DNA of 64,000 nt from assembly GCF_030269445.1 (NCBI RefSeq), contig NZ_BSTJ01000004.1, forward strand, positions 682,001 to 746,000, given 5' to 3'. The DNA comes from Actinoallomurus iriomotensis (GTDB taxonomy: Bacteria > Actinomycetota > Actinomycetes > Streptosporangiales > Streptosporangiaceae). Each line of letters opens with the position of its first letter. Position 1 is the stretch's first letter. Shown here piece after piece: positions 35,427 through 44,681 of the stretch. A model generated the notes under the pieces. The model worked only from the letters and a program-made list of their open reading frames with translations, did no database searches and was not told the origin of the DNA. A program made the position numbers and the translations under genes.

Positions 35427-36194
35427 TCAGCCGCTGCGCAGGCGGGCGAGCCGGGTGCGGATGCCGGCGAAGTGCGCGCTCATCGCCGCCGTGACCGCCT
35501 CGCGGTCCTCGGCGACGACCGCCTCGTAGATGTCGCGGTGCTTGCGGGCGACCTGCTCCGGAGTCTCGTCCGGGGTGCCCAGCTCCTCGCTGAGCTGGTG
35601 GTAGACCTGCCAGAAGGCACCGAGGAGGCGACCCACGAGCGGGTTGCCCAGCGGCCGGTAGAGCAGGTCGTGGAAGAGCCGGTCGGTCTCGGGCGCGACC
35701 GCGCCGACGAGCGACTCCTGCTCCATCCGCTCGATCACCTCGCGGACCGGGGACAGCGTCTCGGCGAGGTCGGCGCCGCCGTGCCGGTCGATCAGGCGCC
35801 ACGCGAGCCCGTTCTCCAGGATCTCGCGGATCTCGGTGAGGTGGCCCAGGTGGTTCGGCTCGTCCTGCGGGGAGATCCGGCTGTGGAAGGCCAGCTCGTC
35901 GACCAGGCCGTTCAGCGACATCTCGCCGACGAACATGCCGAAGCCGTGGCGGATGTCCACGATGCCGACGGCCTGCAAAGCCTTCAGCGCCTCGCGGATA
36001 GAGTTGCGCCCGATGTCCAGCTCCTGCATGAGCTCGGACTCGGTCGGCAGCGGATCGCCGGCGGCCAGGCCGCGCCGAACGATGATCTCTTTGACCGCCT
36101 CCTGCACCTCGATCGCGCGGCTGAGCCTGCGACTCCGGGAGAGGGGCGGCCCGCCGGCCTCGGGGAGGTGACGACGACCGTCGCGCAACGTCAC
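35427..36194 (-). CDS. GntR (FCD/FadR-type) regulator, probable sialic-acid regulator
   Basis: The 255-residue protein has a winged helix-turn-helix (AIEVQEAVKEIIVRRGLAAGDPLPTESELMQELDIGRNSIREALKALQAVGIVDIRHGFGMFVG) followed by the FCD domain (REILENGLAWRLIDRHGG, RLFHDLLYRPLGNPLV, ARKHRDIYEAVVAEDREAVTAAMSAHFAG). His residues in DRLFHDL and RKHRDIY sit where FCD proteins bind metal or ligand. It lies between a sialidase and the sialic-acid type importer operon and is transcribed divergently from the importer. It probably binds the GGACGTCC palindromes at 34093 and 36271, as NanR does in other bacteria. The start is GTG at 36194 with AGGAGA upstream. Confidence 0.85.
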   Translation of the reverse strand: MTLRDGRRHLPEAGGPPLSRSRRLSRAIEVQEAVKEIIVRRGLAAGDPLPTESELMQELDIGRNSIREALKALQAVGIVDIRHGFGMFVGEMSLNGLVDELAFHSRISPQDEPNHLGHLTEIREILENGLAWRLIDRHGGADLAETLSPVREVIERMEQESLVGAVAPETDRLFHDLLYRPLGNPLVGRLLGAFWQVYHQLSEELGTPDETPEQVARKHRDIYEAVVAEDREAVTAAMSAHFAGIRTRLARLRSG

Positions 36195-36270
36195 GGAAAT
36201 CTCCTGATCATCTGCTCTTGACTTGGCACAGAACCGACTTCTAATCTCCAACGCTACAGGAGATAGGACG

Positions 36271-36282
36271 TGGGACGTCCCA
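36271..36282. promoter_or_regulatory. TGGGACGTCCCA palindrome, importer/GntR operator
   Basis: A 12-base perfect palindrome with the same GGACGTCC core as the 34093 site. It lies between the divergent GntR (36194) and ABC-binding-protein (36338) starts. ATAGGACGT at 36263-36271 repeats the half-site just upstream. Confidence 0.6.
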
Positions 36283-36337
36283 TATCTGCCCCCAAAATTT
36301 TCCGCCGCCTTCCTGACCGTCGACACCGGGAGACACC

Positions 36338-37945
36338 GTGAGCGCCCCTCGATCCGCCTTCAGCCGCCGCGACTTCCTGCGTTACAGCGGGACGTTGAGC
36401 GCCGCGGCCGCCATCTCCACCACGATCTCCGCGTGCGGCGGCCCCGCCTCGACCGGTTCGGCCGGCTCCGGCGGCAACAAGGACCTCGTCACCGTCGTCA
36501 TCGGCTACGGCAACGACCAGACCTGGGACCCGAGCATGACGGCGTCGGCCTTCGCCATGGCCGGCATCAACCACATCTACGAGGGCCTGGTCGACACCGA
36601 CCCGATCACCCGCGCGCCGTACCCCGCGCTCGCCACCGCCCTGCCGTCCGACACCTCGGCGACGTCGTGGAAGTTCCAGCTGCGTCAGGGGGCGACGTGG
36701 CACGACGGCAAGCCGGTCACCGTGGACGACGTCCTGTTCACCTTCGACCGCGTCATGGACCCGTCGACGCTGGCGTCCTCGTTCTTCAACACCTGGCTCA
36801 AAGAGGTCCGCAAGGTCGACGACACCACCGTCGAGCTCGTCTTCAAGTTCCCGTTCCCGGACGCGCTCCCCCGCCTGACCATCGCCAAGATCATGCCGAA
36901 GCACGTGTTCGGCGCGCCGGGCGGCTGGGACGCGGCCAAGAACGGCAAGGCCGTGGGTTCGGGCCCGTACAAGATGACCGCGCACAACCCCAAGTCCAAC
37001 ACCGCGTTCGAGGCCTACCCCGCCTACAACGGCCCGCGCAAGCCGGCGATCAAGGAGATGAACTGGCTGTCCATCGTGGACGCCTCCGCCCGCGTGGCGA
37101 AGATCTCCGGTGGCAGCGCGGAGGCGCAGATCGCCGACAACGTGCCGTACGCCAACATCGACCAGCTGCGCAAGCAGGGGCTGACCGTCGACGGCGGCAA
37201 GGGCATGAACCACATGTTCCTGATGTTCAACACGGCCCAGAAGCCGTTCGACGACGTGCGGGTCCGCCAGGCGCTGTTCTACGCGATCGACACCAAGAAG
37301 ATGATCGAAGTGGCGCTGAAGGGGCACGGCACCCCGGCGAGCAGCTTCCTCAACCAGGAGAACCCGGCGTACACGCGGGCCAAGACGGTCTACGACTACA
37401 ACCCGGACAAGGCCAAGTCGCTCCTCGCGGCCGCGGGCGTCAAGAACCTGTCGGTCAACCTGATGGCGGTCAACGTGAGCTGGGTGGCCGACTGCCTGCC
37501 GACGATCGCCAACTCCTGGAACGCGATCGGTGTGAAGACCTCGCTGGAGCCGCAGGACACCAGCGCGCTGTTCACCAAGATGGACCAGTCGCAGTCGTAC
37601 CAGGTGGTCGCGGCGGCCTCGAACCCCAACCAGTTCGGCCTCGACGCCGACCTGATCCTCCGGTACAACTACACGTCCGGCGGCACCTGGATGAAGTACA
37701 CCAAGTGGGACAAGAGCTCTGACGCCAAGTCGCTCTTCGCGCTGATGGACAAGGCCACCCAGGAGCCGGACAAGCAGAAGAAGCTGGCGCTCGTACACCA
37801 GTACATCGACGTCATCGCCGAGCAGGCGGTGCTCTACCCGGTCCTGCACACCGAGCTGATGACCGCGTGGAACCCCAAGAAGCTCACCGGCGTGCGCGCC
37901 CAGGCCTACCCCGGGGTCACCCTGCTGCAGGCGAAACGCCTCTGA
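36338..37945 (+). CDS. ABC transporter substrate-binding lipoprotein, family 5
   Basis: The 535-residue extracellular solute receptor is of the peptide/nickel (SBP_bac_5) type. A twin-arginine motif, SRRDFLRY, precedes a hydrophobic stretch and a lipobox ending in ISAC at Cys33, so it is probably Tat-exported and lipid-anchored. The body has QLRQGATWHDGKPVTVDDVLFTFDRVMD, and VRQALFYAIDTKKM is the family motif. Its gene lies next to sialidases, a lyase and GH42, so the ligand may be a sialic acid or a sialo-oligosaccharide rather than a peptide. This is inferred from context only. The GTG start at 36338 begins the importer operon. Confidence 0.85.
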   Translation: MSAPRSAFSRRDFLRYSGTLSAAAAISTTISACGGPASTGSAGSGGNKDLVTVVIGYGNDQTWDPSMTASAFAMAGINHIYEGLVDTDPITRAPYPALATALPSDTSATSWKFQLRQGATWHDGKPVTVDDVLFTFDRVMDPSTLASSFFNTWLKEVRKVDDTTVELVFKFPFPDALPRLTIAKIMPKHVFGAPGGWDAAKNGKAVGSGPYKMTAHNPKSNTAFEAYPAYNGPRKPAIKEMNWLSIVDASARVAKISGGSAEAQIADNVPYANIDQLRKQGLTVDGGKGMNHMFLMFNTAQKPFDDVRVRQALFYAIDTKKMIEVALKGHGTPASSFLNQENPAYTRAKTVYDYNPDKAKSLLAAAGVKNLSVNLMAVNVSWVADCLPTIANSWNAIGVKTSLEPQDTSALFTKMDQSQSYQVVAAASNPNQFGLDADLILRYNYTSGGTWMKYTKWDKSSDAKSLFALMDKATQEPDKQKKLALVHQYIDVIAEQAVLYPVLHTELMTAWNPKKLTGVRAQAYPGVTLLQAKRL

Positions 37946-37985
37946 CCGTCCGCCGCACCCCGACCCGATCTCCCAGGAGGCATCC

Positions 37986-38945
37986 GTGGCAGCGATCGCC
38001 AGAATGCTGGTGCGCCGCGTCCTCATCCTGATTCCCCTGCTGCTGGGCGTCGTTCTGTTCGTCTTCATCATCATGCGGTTCTCCGACAACAAACCGGAGT
38101 ACGCGTATTTTGAAGGCTCCAATCCCACCCCGGCGCAGATTCACCAGTTCCAGGTCGACAACGGCCTGCTCGATCCGCTGCCGGTGCGGTACGTGCGGTT
38201 CGTCGGCCAGCTCATCCGCGGTGACATGGGGACGAGCGCGCTCACCAAGGCGCCGGTGAGCAGTTCGATCGCGACCGCGCTTCCGCTGACACTGCAGCTG
38301 ACGCTGTTCGGCGTGGTGATCGCGATCGTGCTGGCAGTGATCTTCGGTGTGATCGCGGCGATCTTCCGGGACCGGTGGCCGGACCAGCTGATCCGGCTGG
38401 TGTCGCTGATCGGCGTCGCCGCGCCGGCGTTCTGGCTGGCGCTACTGATGATCCAGTACCTGGCGGTGGACCGCGGCTGGTTCCCGACCAGCGGCTACAT
38501 CAATCCGGCGGACTCCGTCAGCGGCTGGCTGCGGTCGCTGACCATGCCGGCGCTGGCGCTGTCGCTGCCCGTCGCGGCCTACCTCACCCGGATCATCCGC
38601 ACGTCGATGGTCGAGGAACTCGACAAGGACTACGTGCGGACCGCGATCGGCAGCGGCCTGCCGCCGATCGTCGTGGTGGGCCGCAACGTGCTGCGCAACG
38701 CGCTGATCAACCCGCTGACCGTGCTCGGCCTGCGGGTCGGTTATCTGCTCGGCGGGGCGGTCGTCATCGAGACGATCTTCGCGCTGCCCGGCATGGGCCA
38801 GCTCATGATCACGGGGGTGCGCAACGGCGACCCCGCGGTGGTCCAGGGCGTCGTGCTGACGATCGCGACCGGCTTCGTCGTGGTCAACCTCATCATCGAC
38901 GTCCTCTATCTCCTGGTGAACCCCCGACTGAGGAGCGCCGGCTGA
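37986..38945 (+). CDS. ABC transporter permease (DppB-like)
   Basis: The 319-residue permease has six or so membrane helices. The conserved cytoplasmic EAA-like loop is TSMVEELDKDYVRTAIGSGLPPIVVVGRNVLRNALINPLTV. The N-terminal helix (RMLVRRVLILIPLLLGVVLFVFIIMRF) is the DppB-type one. It pairs with the downstream permease domain to form the membrane channel. Its stop (TGA, 38943-38945) shares one base with the ATG of the fusion gene, so translation is coupled. The GTG start at 37986 follows AGGAGG. Confidence 0.88.
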   Translation: MAAIARMLVRRVLILIPLLLGVVLFVFIIMRFSDNKPEYAYFEGSNPTPAQIHQFQVDNGLLDPLPVRYVRFVGQLIRGDMGTSALTKAPVSSSIATALPLTLQLTLFGVVIAIVLAVIFGVIAAIFRDRWPDQLIRLVSLIGVAAPAFWLALLMIQYLAVDRGWFPTSGYINPADSVSGWLRSLTMPALALSLPVAAYLTRIIRTSMVEELDKDYVRTAIGSGLPPIVVVGRNVLRNALINPLTVLGLRVGYLLGGAVVIETIFALPGMGQLMITGVRNGDPAVVQGVVLTIATGFVVVNLIIDVLYLLVNPRLRSAG

Positions 38946-40912
38946 TGCGCAGCGGACTGGCCAGAAGACTGTCGCGAGCGGGCATCGGCTTCCGGCGGCT
39001 GGGTCCCGCCTCCTGGGTCGCCCTGGGCGTGGTGGTGGTCGTCGCCATCGCCGCGATCTTCGCCCCGGTGCTCGCGCCGCACTCACCGTACGTCCAGGAG
39101 GCCACGGGCGGCGGGCCGAGCGCCTCGCACTGGATGGGCCTGGACAGCGCCAACCGCGACATCCTCTCGCGGCTGCTGTACGGCGCGCGCTGGTCGCTGG
39201 TGATCGGCCTCGGCTCCACCGCGATCGCGCTGGTCTGCGGCGCGCTGATCGGCGCCGTCGCCGCGACCTCCCGCCGGTCCGTCGACGAGGCGATCATGCG
39301 CACGCTGGACGTCATCATGGCGTTCCCGGGCATCGCCCTCGCCGCCGTGCTGGTCGCGGTCTTCGGCGGCAGCATCCTGGTGCTGGTGCTGGCCATCGCC
39401 TTCCTCTACATGCCGCCGGTGGCGCGGGTGGTGCGGGCGAACGTCCTGGCCCAGTACGGCGAGGACTACGTCGCGGCCGAGCGGGTCATCGGCGCCCGCG
39501 CCCCGCACATCCTGCTCCGGCACATCGCGATCAACTGCGCGGCCCCGGTGCTGGTGTTCTGCACGGTGATGGTGGCCGACACGATCGTCTTCGAGGCGTC
39601 TCTGTCGTTCATCGGCGCGGGCGTGCGCCCGCCCAACCCCTCCTGGGGCAGTGTCATCGCCGACGGCCGGAACATGGTGCTGCTCGGCGGATGGTGGGCC
39701 ACCGTCTTCCCCGGCCTGCTGATCCTCGTCACGGTGCTCGCGCTGAACGTCCTGGCCGAGGGCGTCTCCGACGCCTGGGCGGCGCCGGCCGAGCGGCGCT
39801 CGGACACACCCGGCACGCCGGCGGACCGGTCGCCGGTCGCCGCGCCGGCGGCCGAGCAGGCGGCGCTGACCGGCCTGACCGAGGCCGCACGCCGCCTGGC
39901 CCAGCGAGCCCGGCCCCTGCCGGAGGGCCGGCCGGTCCTCAGCGTGGAGAACCTCACCATCGCCTTCGAAGATCGCCACAACGGCGTGAACGTCGTCGAC
40001 GGCATCGGCTTCGACGTACGGCCGGGCGAGGTGCTCGGTCTGGTCGGCGAGTCCGGCTGCGGCAAGTCGCTGACCGCCTTGACGATCATGGGCCTGGAAC
40101 CCGCCGGCGCCCGCGTCGGCGGCCAGATCCGCTTCGACGGCAAGGACCTGCTGGAGCTGCCCCGGTCGGCGCGGCGCCGCCTGCTCGGCCACGAGATGGC
40201 GATGATCTACCAGGACGCGCTGTCGTCGCTGAACCCCGCGATGACCATCAAGGCCCAGCTCAAGCAGGTCGTCCGGCGAGGAGGCAAACGCAGCCCCGCC
40301 GAGCTGCTGGAGCTGGTCGGGCTCGACCCCGCGCGCACGCTCTCGTCGTACCCGCACGAGCTGTCCGGCGGCCAGCGGCAGCGGGTGCTCATCGCGATGG
40401 CCCTCTCCCGCGACCCCAAGCTCATCATCGCCGACGAGCCCACGACGGCACTCGACGTGACCGTCCAGGCTCAGGTGATCGAGCTGCTGCTGCGCCTGCG
40501 GGCGGAGCTGGACTTCGCGCTCATCCTCGTCTCGCACGACCTGGCCCTGGTCGCCGACGTGACCGACCGGGTCGCGGTGATGTACGGCGGGCAGATCGCC
40601 GAGATCGGGGTGACGTCCGCGCTGGTCGGCGCGCCCGCGCACCACTACGCCCGCGGGCTGCTGGGCTCGGTGCTCTCCATGGAGGCCGGCGCCGACCGCC
40701 TTACCCAGATCCACGGCGTGGTGCCCTCCCCCGCGAACTTCCCCAGCGGCTGCCGGTTCGCCGACCGGTGCCCCGCCGCCACCGAGGTCTGCCGTACGGA
40801 GACGCCACGCCTCGCGGGCCGGGACGACCAGCACTCGGTGGCCTGCCACCACCCCGCGGTCGACATCCCGGCCTCCCTGTCCGCCTCCGCTGCTCCGAAG
40901 GAGGGCTCATGA
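38945..40912 (+). CDS. ABC permease fused to ATP-binding protein
   Basis: The 655-residue fusion joins two importer parts usually encoded separately. Residues 1-290 are a DppC-like permease (PASWVALGVVVVVAIAAIFAPVLAPHSP, then EDYVAAERVIGARAPHILLRHIAINCAAPVLVF). A linker of about 40 residues rich in Ala, Pro and Arg leads to a DppD-like ATPase. The ATPase has Walker A GESGCGKSLT, signature LSGGQRQRVLIAMALSRDP, Walker B LIIADEPTTALD and a switch His in LVSHDLAL. It ends with the oligopeptide-ATPase C-terminal cysteine motif CRFADRCPAATEVC. The next gene encodes the second ATPase. The domain order permits a permanent permease-ATPase link. Confidence 0.88.
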   Translation: MRSGLARRLSRAGIGFRRLGPASWVALGVVVVVAIAAIFAPVLAPHSPYVQEATGGGPSASHWMGLDSANRDILSRLLYGARWSLVIGLGSTAIALVCGALIGAVAATSRRSVDEAIMRTLDVIMAFPGIALAAVLVAVFGGSILVLVLAIAFLYMPPVARVVRANVLAQYGEDYVAAERVIGARAPHILLRHIAINCAAPVLVFCTVMVADTIVFEASLSFIGAGVRPPNPSWGSVIADGRNMVLLGGWWATVFPGLLILVTVLALNVLAEGVSDAWAAPAERRSDTPGTPADRSPVAAPAAEQAALTGLTEAARRLAQRARPLPEGRPVLSVENLTIAFEDRHNGVNVVDGIGFDVRPGEVLGLVGESGCGKSLTALTIMGLEPAGARVGGQIRFDGKDLLELPRSARRRLLGHEMAMIYQDALSSLNPAMTIKAQLKQVVRRGGKRSPAELLELVGLDPARTLSSYPHELSGGQRQRVLIAMALSRDPKLIIADEPTTALDVTVQAQVIELLLRLRAELDFALILVSHDLALVADVTDRVAVMYGGQIAEIGVTSALVGAPAHHYARGLLGSVLSMEAGADRLTQIHGVVPSPANFPSGCRFADRCPAATEVCRTETPRLAGRDDQHSVACHHPAVDIPASLSASAAPKEGS

Positions 40913-41928
40913 CACAGGCGGGAGAGTCGCTCGTCGAGCTGGCCGACGTCCACGTCGTGCACAAGGCGCGCTCGGGCGGCCTGTTCAGCCGGGACCGCGT
41001 GTACGCGCTGACCGGCGCCGAGCTGACCGTCGCGCCCGGCGAGACCGTCGGCATCGTGGGCGAGTCCGGCTGCGGCAAGTCCACGCTGGCCAGAGTCCTC
41101 ATCGGGCTCCAGCGGCCGACCTCGGGCACGGTCCACTTCGAGGGACGCGACGTCTGGTCGATGCCGGGCGCCGAACGCCGCGGCGCGATCGGGACGAGCA
41201 TCGGCATGATCTTCCAGGACCCGGCCACGGCGCTGAACCGCAGACTGCCGGTCCGCCAGGTGCTCCGCGACCCGCTCGACGTCCACCGCGTCGGCACCCC
41301 GGACGAGCGCGACGAGCGGGTCCGCGAACTGCTCGACCTCGTGGGCCTGCCCCCGGGCGCGGCGGACCTGCTGCCCGGCCAGATGTCCGGCGGGCAGCGG
41401 CAGCGGGTCGCGATCGCCCGCGCGCTGGCGCTGCGGCCGCGGCTGCTGGTCGCCGACGAGCCGACCAGCGCGCTCGACGTGTCGGTCCGCGCGCAGATCC
41501 TCAACCTGCTGGGCGACCTGAAGGAGCAGTTCGGGCTCGCCATGGTGTTCGTCTCCCACGACATCCAGACGGTGCGGCGGATGAGCGACCGGGTCGTGAC
41601 GATGTACCTCGGCCGCATCGTGGAGCAGACCCCGGCCGCGGCGGTGCCCGGCGCGGCCCGGCATCCGTACACGCGGGCGCTGTTCTCGGCCACGCCCGGC
41701 CTGCTGTCCCCGATCGACCCGATCCCTCTCGTGGGTCCGGTCCCGTCCGCGACCCGGCCGCCGAGCGGCTGCCCCTTCCGCACCCGCTGCTGGAAGGCCG
41801 ACGACGTCTGCGCCACCGAGATGCCCCCCGCGGAGAAGGACGGAGACGGCCTCTTCCGCTGCTACCACCCGGTGCTCTCCGGCGCCACCGACCGCGAACT
41901 GATCAGCCAAGCACAGGAGCGTTCATGA
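40909..41928 (+). CDS. ABC transporter ATP-binding protein (DppF-like)
   Basis: A 339-residue ATPase partner. It has Walker A GESGCGKST, Q-loop FQDPATALNRR, signature MSGGQRQRVAIARALALRP, Walker B LLVADEPTSALDVSV and H-loop VSHD. The C-terminal domain has the CPFRTRCWKADDVC cysteine motif, typical of oligopeptide/dipeptide transport ATPases. It overlaps the fusion gene by 4 bases and the lyase gene by 4. Together the SBP, DppB-like, permease-ATPase fusion and this protein make a complete importer. Confidence 0.9.
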   Translation: MTQAGESLVELADVHVVHKARSGGLFSRDRVYALTGAELTVAPGETVGIVGESGCGKSTLARVLIGLQRPTSGTVHFEGRDVWSMPGAERRGAIGTSIGMIFQDPATALNRRLPVRQVLRDPLDVHRVGTPDERDERVRELLDLVGLPPGAADLLPGQMSGGQRQRVAIARALALRPRLLVADEPTSALDVSVRAQILNLLGDLKEQFGLAMVFVSHDIQTVRRMSDRVVTMYLGRIVEQTPAAAVPGAARHPYTRALFSATPGLLSPIDPIPLVGPVPSATRPPSGCPFRTRCWKADDVCATEMPPAEKDGDGLFRCYHPVLSGATDRELISQAQERS

Positions 41929-42857
41929 CCCACGCCGCCCCGTTGTCCGGCGTCATCCCCCCGGTGTGCACCCCTCTCACCCCGGACCGCGAGGTCGACA
42001 CCGCCTCGCTGACGCGCCTGGTGGACCACCTGCTGGAGGGCGGGGTGAACGGACTGTTCGTCCTCGGCTCCACCTCGGAGGTCGCGTTCCTGCCCGACGA
42101 GCATCGCCGCATCGTGCTGGAGACCGTGCTGGGCCACGTCGCGGGGCGGGTGCCGGTCCTCGCGGGCGCCATCGACATGACCGCGCCCCGGGTGGTCGAC
42201 CACGTGCGCGTGGCGGTCAAGGCCGGAGTGGACGGCATCGTCGCGACCGCGCCGTTCTACGCGCGCACCCATCCGGCGGAGATCGCGATCCACTTCCGCA
42301 CCATCGCGGCGCAGGCGGGCGGCGTCCCGGTGTACGCCTACGACCTGCCCATCTCGGTGCACAGCAAGCTGACCGCGGACCTGCTGCTGGAACTCGCCGC
42401 CGAGGGCGTGCTCGCCGGCCTGAAGGACTCCAGCGGCGACGAGGCCGGGCTGCGCGAGGTGATCCTGCGCCGCCGCGACCGCGACCTGCCGTCGTTCGCG
42501 GTGATGACCGGCTCGGAGCTGACCGTCGACTCGGCCCTGTGGATGGGCGCGGACGGCGTGGTCCCCGGCCTCGGCAACGTCGACCCGCACGGCTACGTCC
42601 GGCTCTACCAGGCCGCCTCGCGCGGCGACTGGGAGGCCGCGCGGACCGAGCAGGAGCGCCTGTTCCGGCTGTTCCACCTCGTGAACGTCGGGGGCCCGCA
42701 CATGGGCCGCAGCTCCTCCGCCCTGGGCGCGTTCAAGGCCGCCCTGTTCCTTCGCGGCGTCATCGAGCACCCGACCACCGCTCTGCCGCAGATCCCGCTC
42801 GACGCGGACGACATCGCCCGGGTCAAGGAATTCCTCTCCGAAGCCGCCCTCATCTGA
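41925..42857 (+). CDS. DapA-family lyase, probable N-acetylneuraminate lyase
   Basis: The 310-residue TIM-barrel class I aldolase has the substrate-binding LGSTSE, Tyr in VYAYDLP, and Schiff-base Lys in GLKDSSGDEAG. The family includes dihydrodipicolinate synthase, N-acetylneuraminate lyase and 2-oxo-sugar-acid aldolases. In a dap operon it would sit near dapB; here it sits between importer ATPase and sialidase genes, so cleavage of sialic acid to N-acetylmannosamine and pyruvate is the likely role. The GSTSE motif differs from the GSTGE usual in known enzymes, so the activity needs care. ATGA overlap with the ATPase gene couples them. Confidence 0.78.
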   Translation: MTHAAPLSGVIPPVCTPLTPDREVDTASLTRLVDHLLEGGVNGLFVLGSTSEVAFLPDEHRRIVLETVLGHVAGRVPVLAGAIDMTAPRVVDHVRVAVKAGVDGIVATAPFYARTHPAEIAIHFRTIAAQAGGVPVYAYDLPISVHSKLTADLLLELAAEGVLAGLKDSSGDEAGLREVILRRRDRDLPSFAVMTGSELTVDSALWMGADGVVPGLGNVDPHGYVRLYQAASRGDWEAARTEQERLFRLFHLVNVGGPHMGRSSSALGAFKAALFLRGVIEHPTTALPQIPLDADDIARVKEFLSEAALI

Positions 42858-42869
42858 CCGGAGGACACC

Positions 42870-44669
42870 GTGGCCCATCTCAGATCCCCCAGACGGGCGG
42901 TGGCCGTGGGGCTCCTCGCCGCCGCGCTGCCGCTGGCGACCGCCGGCGCCGCCTCCGCCAAGACCACGCCGGAGTTCTCCCAGCAGGTCATCTTCGCCCA
43001 GCACACCGACGGCTACTACTGCTTCCGCATCCCCGCCGTCGTGCGGGCGAACGACGGCACCCTGCTCGCCTTCGCCGAGGGCCGCGTCAACAGCTGCGGT
43101 GACTCCGGCGACATCGACCTGGTGCTCAAACGCTCCACCGACGGCGGCCGCACCTGGGGACCGCTCCAGGTCGTCCTGCCCGGCAACGGCGACACCCGCG
43201 GCAACCCGGCCCCGGTCGTGGACCGGCGGACCGGGCGCGTCGTCCTCATGACGACCTGGAACCCCGGGAACGACGACACCATCCGGCACCCGTTCGTGCA
43301 GACCAGCGACGACGACGGCGCGACCTGGTCAGCCGCGCGTGACCTCACCGCTGAGCTGGTCAAGCCGCAGTGGAACTCCTGGTACGCCACCGGTCCCGGC
43401 CACGCGGTCCAGCTCCAGCACGGCCCGCACAAGGGACGTCTCATCGTCCCGGCCAACCACGAGGGCGACGGTGGGGCGCTCAAGGGCGGGCCGCAGGGCG
43501 GTCACCTCAACTACAGCGACGACGGCGGCCTCACCTGGAAGATCGGCGCCGACGACACCCGCACCACCAACGACGTCAGCCCCGGCGAGCTGAGCGCCAC
43601 CGAGTTGGCCGACGGGCGGATCTATGTCAACGCCCGGGACAACACCGGCACCGACCCCGGCAACCGGAACACCGCCACCAGCAGCGACGGCGGGCTTACC
43701 TTCGACGCCCCGTTCCGCACCCTGCCAAAGATCGACGCCCCCAAGGTGCAGGGCTCGGTGCTGCGCGCCGGGAAGAAGATCTACCTGTCCGTCCCGGACC
43801 ACCCGGTCACCCGCGAGGTCATGGCGATCCGCAGCTCGACCGACAACGGCAAGAACTTCCAGAAGATCGGCAAGGTCATCAACTGGGGCCCCTCCGCCTA
43901 CTCCGACCTCGTCGACCTGGGAAGCGATCAACTCGGCCTCCTGTACGAGGCCGGACAGGCCGGACCGTACGAGGAGATCCGCTGGGCCCGGTTCAACACC
44001 GCCTACCTCGCCACCCCCAACGGCACTCCCCCGGGCCTGCCCAAGCCACCCGAGCCCGGCCCGACAACGCCAGACCAGTCCGTATACAAGAACGACGGAT
44101 ACGTCCGCGGCGGAATGACGTCGCCGAGTGAGTTCGACGGCGTCAACGACTACATCCAGGTGCCCTGGGACAAGTCGTTGGACCTGGGCGCCGGCGACTT
44201 CACCTGGTCGGCCCGGTTCCGCTACAGCGACACCACCGGGACCCACACGATCCTGTGGGCTTACCGGGTGGGCAGCGGTGCGCCGGAGATCTGGCTGCGG
44301 GCCGAGCCCGCGAGCAACCACATCCGCGGCGTGATCACGACCGAGAACGGCCAGGTCGTGGCCGACACGACGAAGGCCTACAACGACGGGCAGTGGCACG
44401 ACGTCGTCCTGCGCCGCGCGGACGGGAAGCTCACCATCAGCGTCGACGGCCAGGCCACCTCGGTCGCCGACCCCGGCGGATCGACGACGCTCGGCAAGCA
44501 GTTCACCATCGACGGCATCGACGTCGGCCAGCGCCTCGACAACGTCTACCGCTTCCACGGCTCCATCTCCGACGTGCGGGTCTTCGCCCGCGCCGTCCCC
44601 GACGACCAGATCGCCACCACCCACCGCGATCTGCGGCTGTGGCTGCCGCTCGAACGGATCGGCTCCTGA
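42870..44669 (+). CDS. Secreted sialidase with C-terminal LamG-like domain (copy 1)
   Basis: The 599-residue protein has a signal peptide (VAVGLLAAALPLATAGAASA) and a GH33-type sialidase propeller with FRIPAVVRA and Asp-boxes STDGGRTW, SDDDGATW, SDDGGLTW and SSDGGLTF. A Pro/Gly-rich linker near residue 390 follows (GTPPGLPKPPEPGPTTPDQSV). A concanavalin-like LamG module of about 190 residues completes it (EFDGVNDYIQVPWDKSLDLGAGDFTWSARFRY, then DGQWHDVVLRRADGKLTISVDG). The module should bind glycans. The catalytic Tyr region is LGLLYEAGQAG. It is followed 12 bases later by a close paralogue. Confidence 0.9.
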   Translation: MAHLRSPRRAVAVGLLAAALPLATAGAASAKTTPEFSQQVIFAQHTDGYYCFRIPAVVRANDGTLLAFAEGRVNSCGDSGDIDLVLKRSTDGGRTWGPLQVVLPGNGDTRGNPAPVVDRRTGRVVLMTTWNPGNDDTIRHPFVQTSDDDGATWSAARDLTAELVKPQWNSWYATGPGHAVQLQHGPHKGRLIVPANHEGDGGALKGGPQGGHLNYSDDGGLTWKIGADDTRTTNDVSPGELSATELADGRIYVNARDNTGTDPGNRNTATSSDGGLTFDAPFRTLPKIDAPKVQGSVLRAGKKIYLSVPDHPVTREVMAIRSSTDNGKNFQKIGKVINWGPSAYSDLVDLGSDQLGLLYEAGQAGPYEEIRWARFNTAYLATPNGTPPGLPKPPEPGPTTPDQSVYKNDGYVRGGMTSPSEFDGVNDYIQVPWDKSLDLGAGDFTWSARFRYSDTTGTHTILWAYRVGSGAPEIWLRAEPASNHIRGVITTENGQVVADTTKAYNDGQWHDVVLRRADGKLTISVDGQATSVADPGGSTTLGKQFTIDGIDVGQRLDNVYRFHGSISDVRVFARAVPDDQIATTHRDLRLWLPLERIGS

Positions 44670-44681
44670 CCGGAGGACCTC

